A stretch of DNA of 15,122 nucleotides from RBG-16-42-24 sp964396785 (GTDB lineage Bacteria > Patescibacteriota > Microgenomatia > UBA8517), in contig CAYNFU010000016.1 in assembly GCA_964396785.1 (NCBI GenBank), positions 1 through 15,122 of the forward strand. Direction: 5' to 3'. The notes under the pieces are model-generated. The model ran no database searches and was not told the DNA's origin. It saw nothing but the letters and a program-made list of their open reading frames with translations. Positions 12,404 to 15,122 of the stretch are shown here, piece after piece (position 1 is the first letter of the stretch; each line of letters opens with the position of its first letter). A program made the position numbers and the translations under genes.

Positions 12404-13197
12404 GGGAATGTAGCCCCCTGGGTTGCTCCGTGATTAGTTTGGGCGTCATAAGCTTCGCTATCTTGGTCGACTTTATCGCGTATACTTTCGCCTTTCTGGT
12501 CTAATTGCGCCTCTAATTCATTGCAACTGGAATAAGAGCCATATGAGGATAGGGTATTATAAATTTCCTCTCCCCCTGCGTAAGCTATATCTTTGTGCCC
12601 GTTTTCGTGAAGAGTTAGGCTACTAATATAGGTATTCCATTTCGATTTCAAGGATTCTGGGCCAGAGTCAAAGTTCTCCCATTTAGGGAGAATCATTTCT
12701 ACACTTACAGATACGCTTATCGGACCAGACGAGCAGCCTTGAGAAGTTTGGCTATAGGGATAATTCCAAGCAATGTTCCAATTAGTATATCCATCATATC
12801 TTTCACCACTTTCATCTAAATGGCCTTTGGCATCCATTTCTGCTCTCAAATAACTTTCGGTTTCTCCATAAATACTGTAGTAGGTTGTTTTGAAAGAAAC
12901 TTCTACGCCGTCTTTGTAGGAAGTTGAGGATGAGGAAGGCTGAGGTGTTATTTTTGGGGTAGGGGTAAGCTTGGCTTTAGGTTTTGCTGTAGGCGATGGG
13001 AGGGAAACAATGGGAGCCTCAGAAATATATGGAATCGGTGTAGGTGATATCGCGTAGAAATTTTCTTCATTGGAAGTCCTACCGACATCTAATTTACCCA
13101 AAGGAGCTAGGGCGATATATGCCCCTAGATTTATAGTTACAAGAAGGAATACAACACCCAGAAGAATTCCTGTAGAGATGATACCTCGAGATTTCAC
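12400..13197 (-). CDS. DUF922-family, membrane-anchored zinc-protease-like protein
   Basis: Read from GTG 13197 (265 aa), the protein has a basic N-terminus (MKSRG), a transmembrane anchor or uncleaved signal (about 6-30), a Pro/Ser/Thr-rich spacer rich in SPTP and LTPTPK (about 50-93) and a C-terminal DUF922 domain (about 97-265). That domain shows YDGYTNWNIAWNY, two cysteines (155, 225) that could form a disulfide, LPKW, the zinc-binding HENGH (197-201) and a terminal NHGATQG. DUF922 is described as a secreted Zn-dependent protease family; substrate unknown. The frame can be extended to TTG 13260 (286 aa), but that overlaps the HAD gene and has no SD. GTG 13197 lies 7 nt after a weak -10 (TAAACT, 13205-13210), so I prefer it with moderate confidence. 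The 3' end overlaps the cupin gene by 4 bp. Confidence 0.85.
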   Translation of the reverse strand: MKSRGIISTGILLGVVFLLVTINLGAYIALAPLGKLDVGRTSNEENFYAISPTPIPYISEAPIVSLPSPTAKPKAKLTPTPKITPQPSSSSTSYKDGVEVSFKTTYYSIYGETESYLRAEMDAKGHLDESGERYDGYTNWNIAWNYPYSQTSQGCSSGPISVSVSVEMILPKWENFDSGPESLKSKWNTYISSLTLHENGHKDIAYAGGEEIYNTLSSYGSYSSCNELEAQLDQKGESIRDKVDQDSEAYDAQTNHGATQGATFP

Positions 13198-13204
13198 TGT
13201 ATCT

Positions 13205-13210
13205 AGTTTA
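13205..13210 (-). promoter_or_regulatory. Weak -10 element possibly serving the DUF922 gene
   Basis: On the minus strand TAAACT (4/6 match) is followed by 7 nt and GTG 13197, fitting the spacing seen at other starts in the window. The -35 is poor (TTCAAT, 18 bp upstream). The gene could instead depend on transcription from the HAD gene. Confidence 0.3.
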
Positions 13211-13234
13211 GATATGATACGAAAATAAATTGAA

Positions 13235-13873
13235 TCAAGGTTGTAAATTGAAAGATTCAACTAGTTTAGGTAGTTTTTGAAATTGAGAAGTAGTTGCGTC
13301 AGCGTTATTATTAATGACTTGAGAGAAAAAGATTACTTTCATTCCTGCGGCCTTTCCTGCGATAATGTCACTTTGGGCATCGCCAACATAAACTGCCTCG
13401 TCGGGATTTACCCCTAACTTTTTACAGGCAAGAAGAAGCGGATCAGGATGGGGTTTGTGATTTTTTGTATCTTGATAGGCAACGGTTATTTGAAAATATT
13501 TTTGGAGTCTTGAAAGCACCGGGATTTTATATATTCCCTCTTTTACACGATTAGTAACTATTCCAAGAAGATATTTGCCGCTTAACTCAATTATTGTTTT
13601 CTCTAAATCTTTTGTGGTTTTAAGAAGAAAAATTGGGTATTTTACTTTACGGCTTCGACCCATTTCCCAAACCCTTTTGATTTCTTTCTCGTCCGATGAT
13701 TTTGTACAAATCCTTATTACGTCCAACATTGATAGGTGAAAAATAGGGGAATACTCTTTTTTTGTTGGCGGTTTGTATCCAGCTTTAGACAACAAATCTT
13801 GAAAGAATTTAAGGTTCGCATCGAATGAGTCAATTAAAACTCCATCAATATCAAAAACTAAAGCTTTTATCAT
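13235..13873 (-). CDS. HAD-family hydrolase (phosphoglycolate phosphatase-like)
   Basis: This 212-aa soluble haloacid-dehalogenase-superfamily phosphatase has all four motifs: motif I DIDGVLIDS (8-16; nucleophile Asp8, acid/base Asp10), motif II IVTNR (105-109; Thr107), motif III Lys140 in NHKPHPDP, and motif IV YVGDAQSD (162-169; Asp165, Asp169). A helical cap (about 17-90) places it in the Gph/PpaX-like subgroup, which dephosphorylates small molecules such as phosphoglycolate or pyrophosphate. The exact substrate cannot be read from the sequence. ATG 13873 lies 6 nt after a perfect TATAAT, with no SD. The DUF922 gene follows 37 bp after its stop if that gene starts at 13197. The APH-type gene is divergent, with a 110 bp gap. 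Confidence 0.9.
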   Translation of the reverse strand: MIKALVFDIDGVLIDSFDANLKFFQDLLSKAGYKPPTKKEYSPIFHLSMLDVIRICTKSSDEKEIKRVWEMGRSRKVKYPIFLLKTTKDLEKTIIELSGKYLLGIVTNRVKEGIYKIPVLSRLQKYFQITVAYQDTKNHKPHPDPLLLACKKLGVNPDEAVYVGDAQSDIIAGKAAGMKVIFFSQVINNNADATTSQFQKLPKLVESFNLQP

Positions 13874-13879
13874 ATATCT

Positions 13880-13885
13880 ATTATA
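13880..13885 (-). promoter_or_regulatory. -10 element of the HAD gene (TATAAT), predicted leaderless
   Basis: On the minus strand a perfect TATAAT is followed by 6 nt (AGATAT) and ATG 13873, placing the first transcribed base at the start codon. No -35 at normal spacing is convincing; a TTGCCT lies 22 bp upstream. Confidence 0.55.
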
Positions 13886-13947
13886 GAAGTTTCTGAAGCT
13901 ATTATTGAGGCAAAGATATTTACTGAGCTGGCTAGTCTAAACATATA

Positions 13948-13977
13948 TTGGCTTCAGAGAATTTGACAGAGTAAAAT
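13948..13977 (+). promoter_or_regulatory. Promoter of the APH-type kinase gene, predicted leaderless
   Basis: TTGGCT (13948-13953), an 18 bp spacer and TAAAAT (13972-13977) are followed by 6 nt and ATG 13984, without an SD. A TTGACA at 13963-13968 is too close to this -10 to act as its -35. Confidence 0.5.
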
Positions 13978-13983
13978 TTAACA

Positions 13984-14913
13984 ATGATCGATTGGATTTT
14001 TGAATATTCTCCTGAAATAGATCTAAAAGTGAAAAGTGTTATTCCGGAAGTCCTTGGGATAAAAGTAAAAAGCCTAGAGAGAATTAGCCAAGGAGAAGTA
14101 AATTACGTTTACAAGGTTGAAACGGAAAGGCAGATGCTCCTTGTAAGAATTGCACGATATAAAAATTGGCCGGATATCAGGAAACTTGGATGGATTTTTA
14201 ATAAATTAGAGCAAAAAGGAATTCCCCACCCCAAAATTTTATTTTCGGACACGTCTTCTAAATATTTCAGGTTTGGTTTCATGATTACGGAATGGGTCGA
14301 CGGAAAAGATGGAATGTCTTTGATCAGGGAAGGCAATCTTTCAAGAAAAATGGCAGTTGGGAAGATTGCCGAGACTCTCCGAAAAGTTCATAAGGTAAGT
14401 ATCGATGGGTTCGGTAAATTTAACGGCAACGGCAAAGGAGAATATACGACTTGGGAAGAAAGCCTATTTAGTTTTTTAGAAGACTCTAAATACAGGAAGG
14501 CTGCCGGAGACGGAGTTTATAAAGAAAATCTTAACGAAAAAGGAATCCAAGAAATGAAAAAAATAATCAAAAAACTCAACTATCAACCAAAACCCGTCCT
14601 TACACATCAAGATACTACACCGGAAAACGCGATATTTAATGGAGGAGTAACACTTATCGACTGGGATAATGCAATCGGATCTTCTTGGATAGACGATGTT
14701 GCTTGGATAACGTTTTGGATGGGTAAGAAAGCGCGAAGATGGTTTATTGAAGTTTATAAGCCGGAGGAGCCCTTGGATTTAATAGAGAAGGTGGAAAGGG
14801 TAATTCATATACGGCTAGCCATTACGCTTATTCCCTATTATTTATATTCAACTGAAAATTACAAAGCGGTGGAAAGGATGAAAAGAAAACTCAGGAGGCT
14901 AGTTCTAATATAG
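13984..14913 (+). CDS. APH-family phosphotransferase (aminoglycoside/choline kinase-like fold)
   Basis: The 309-aa protein has the eukaryotic-kinase-like APH fold. The N-lobe shows ISQGEVNYVYKV (34-45, glycine-loop equivalent) and LLVRIAR (52-58, with Arg where Lys is common). The hinge region is FMITEWVDG (99-107). The catalytic loop is LTHQDTTPENAIF (206-218; Asp210, Asn215) and the metal-binding motif LIDWDNA (224-230; Asp226). Such enzymes phosphorylate small hydroxylated compounds, for example choline, homoserine, fructosamine, sugars or antibiotics; the substrate cannot be inferred here. There is no sign of a resistance cassette or mobile element, so a housekeeping metabolic role is more likely than drug resistance. 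The start ATG is fixed by the -10 element 6 nt upstream. It is divergent from the HAD phosphatase gene. Confidence 0.88.
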   Translation: MIDWIFEYSPEIDLKVKSVIPEVLGIKVKSLERISQGEVNYVYKVETERQMLLVRIARYKNWPDIRKLGWIFNKLEQKGIPHPKILFSDTSSKYFRFGFMITEWVDGKDGMSLIREGNLSRKMAVGKIAETLRKVHKVSIDGFGKFNGNGKGEYTTWEESLFSFLEDSKYRKAAGDGVYKENLNEKGIQEMKKIIKKLNYQPKPVLTHQDTTPENAIFNGGVTLIDWDNAIGSSWIDDVAWITFWMGKKARRWFIEVYKPEEPLDLIEKVERVIHIRLAITLIPYYLYSTENYKAVERMKRKLRRLVLI

Positions 14914-15122
14914 AAAGTTTTATGCTGTGCAGTAGGGTCTCGGACCATTCGAACCCATAACCACCACACCTAGTGCATCATAGTTGAGGATAAACGAGAC
15001 AGTATAAAAGGGAGTGTCTCATAATTAACCCTACAACTTTTATTCAACTTCCTTTATTAAGTCCTTGTAATTTAAATTGTTGAGTGTTTTCTTAACAGGA
15101 AAGATGATAAAAAATGCATATG
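14914..15122. other. Non-coding right end, no gene supported
   Basis: No reading frame of useful length occurs on either strand here. The first half is mixed in composition, with an inverted repeat at 14996-15020. The second half is AT-rich. A short AGGA (15097-15100) followed by ATG 15104 or 15114 could mark the start of a rightward gene that runs out of the window, but the spacing is poor and only a few codons are visible. No terminator hairpin with a T-tract is seen behind the kinase gene. Confidence 0.4.
14996..15020. repeat. 6-bp inverted repeat GAGACA / TGTCTC
   Basis: GAGACA (14996-15001) and TGTCTC (15015-15020) can pair around a 13-nt loop containing TATAAA. A further GTCTC at 14937-14941 offers an alternative partner for the central GAGAC. 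No T-tract follows, so it is not a good intrinsic terminator. It could be chance. Confidence 0.3.

Noticed and set aside
13963..13968. The perfect TTGACA before the APH-type gene as a -35 element.
   Set aside because: It is only 3 bp from the TAAAAT -10, and no -10 lies 16-18 bp downstream of it outside the coding region.
13984..14913. The APH-fold gene as an antibiotic resistance determinant.
   Set aside because: The family is broad and includes many metabolic kinases. No mobile element or resistance context surrounds it.
14930..14980. A tRNA-like T-loop string (GGGTTCGAAT on the minus strand) suggesting a tRNA gene.
   Set aside because: The five bases on either side of TTCGAAT do not pair, and no D-arm, anticodon arm or acceptor stem can be drawn around it on either strand.
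14996..15020. GAGACA/TGTCTC hairpin as an intrinsic terminator for the kinase gene.
   Set aside because: The stem is only 6 bp with a 13-nt loop, lacks a following T-tract and lies more than 80 bp after the stop codon.

Overview
The window reads as chromosomal DNA of an ultra-small bacterium of the Patescibacteria (Candidate Phyla Radiation), most likely of the Microgenomates type. This rests on recognised families, not on a search. The signs are: a core set in reduced form (a bacterial-type AspRS lacking its large insertion domain, a Rel protein lacking the C-terminal ACT region), lineage-style small proteins of unknown function, a cupin and a GluRS variant (RGHDW) that I associate with this group, moderate to low GC, TGA used as a normal stop, and almost no intergenic space. 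No mobile element, phage gene, CRISPR array, rRNA or convincing tRNA is visible.

Layout. 3-143: the end of secF. 204-536: a small unknown gene with a textbook promoter and Shine-Dalgarno (SD) site. 526-1884 (minus): tRNA CCA-adding enzyme, back to back with a rightward run recJ - rel - aspS - dacA (1910-7411). 7399-8448 (minus): a membrane-anchored unknown protein, back to back with gltX (8489-9829), an unknown anchored protein with a possible double-psi barrel (9831-10802) and a small helical protein (10799-11125). 11126-11656 (minus): hpt, back to back with a DUF4258-like gene and a cupin gene (11694-12403). 12400-13197 and 13235-13873 (minus): a DUF922 zinc-protease-like protein and a HAD phosphatase, back to back with an APH-type kinase (13984-14913). 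The last ~200 bases hold no gene I can support.

The content is housekeeping: tRNA maturation and charging, DNA repair, (p)ppGpp metabolism, purine salvage, cell-wall trimming and secretion. There is no obvious single dedicated system. The most distinctive signal is architectural. Nearly every gene that starts a transcription unit has a sigma70-type -10 hexamer ending only 6-10 nt before its start codon and no SD, which predicts leaderless or near-leaderless mRNAs. Three divergent gene pairs are separated by only 25, 40 and 37 bp, so their opposed promoters overlap or interlock. All four convergent pairs overlap or abut (11, 13, 0 and 4 bp) with no recognisable terminator. The promoters also argue that several genes start downstream of the longest possible (TTG) start. 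Within the proteins, the altered RxKD-equivalent motif of Rel (GISD) and the insertion-less AspRS with a His in the RDHG motif are the points most worth checking.
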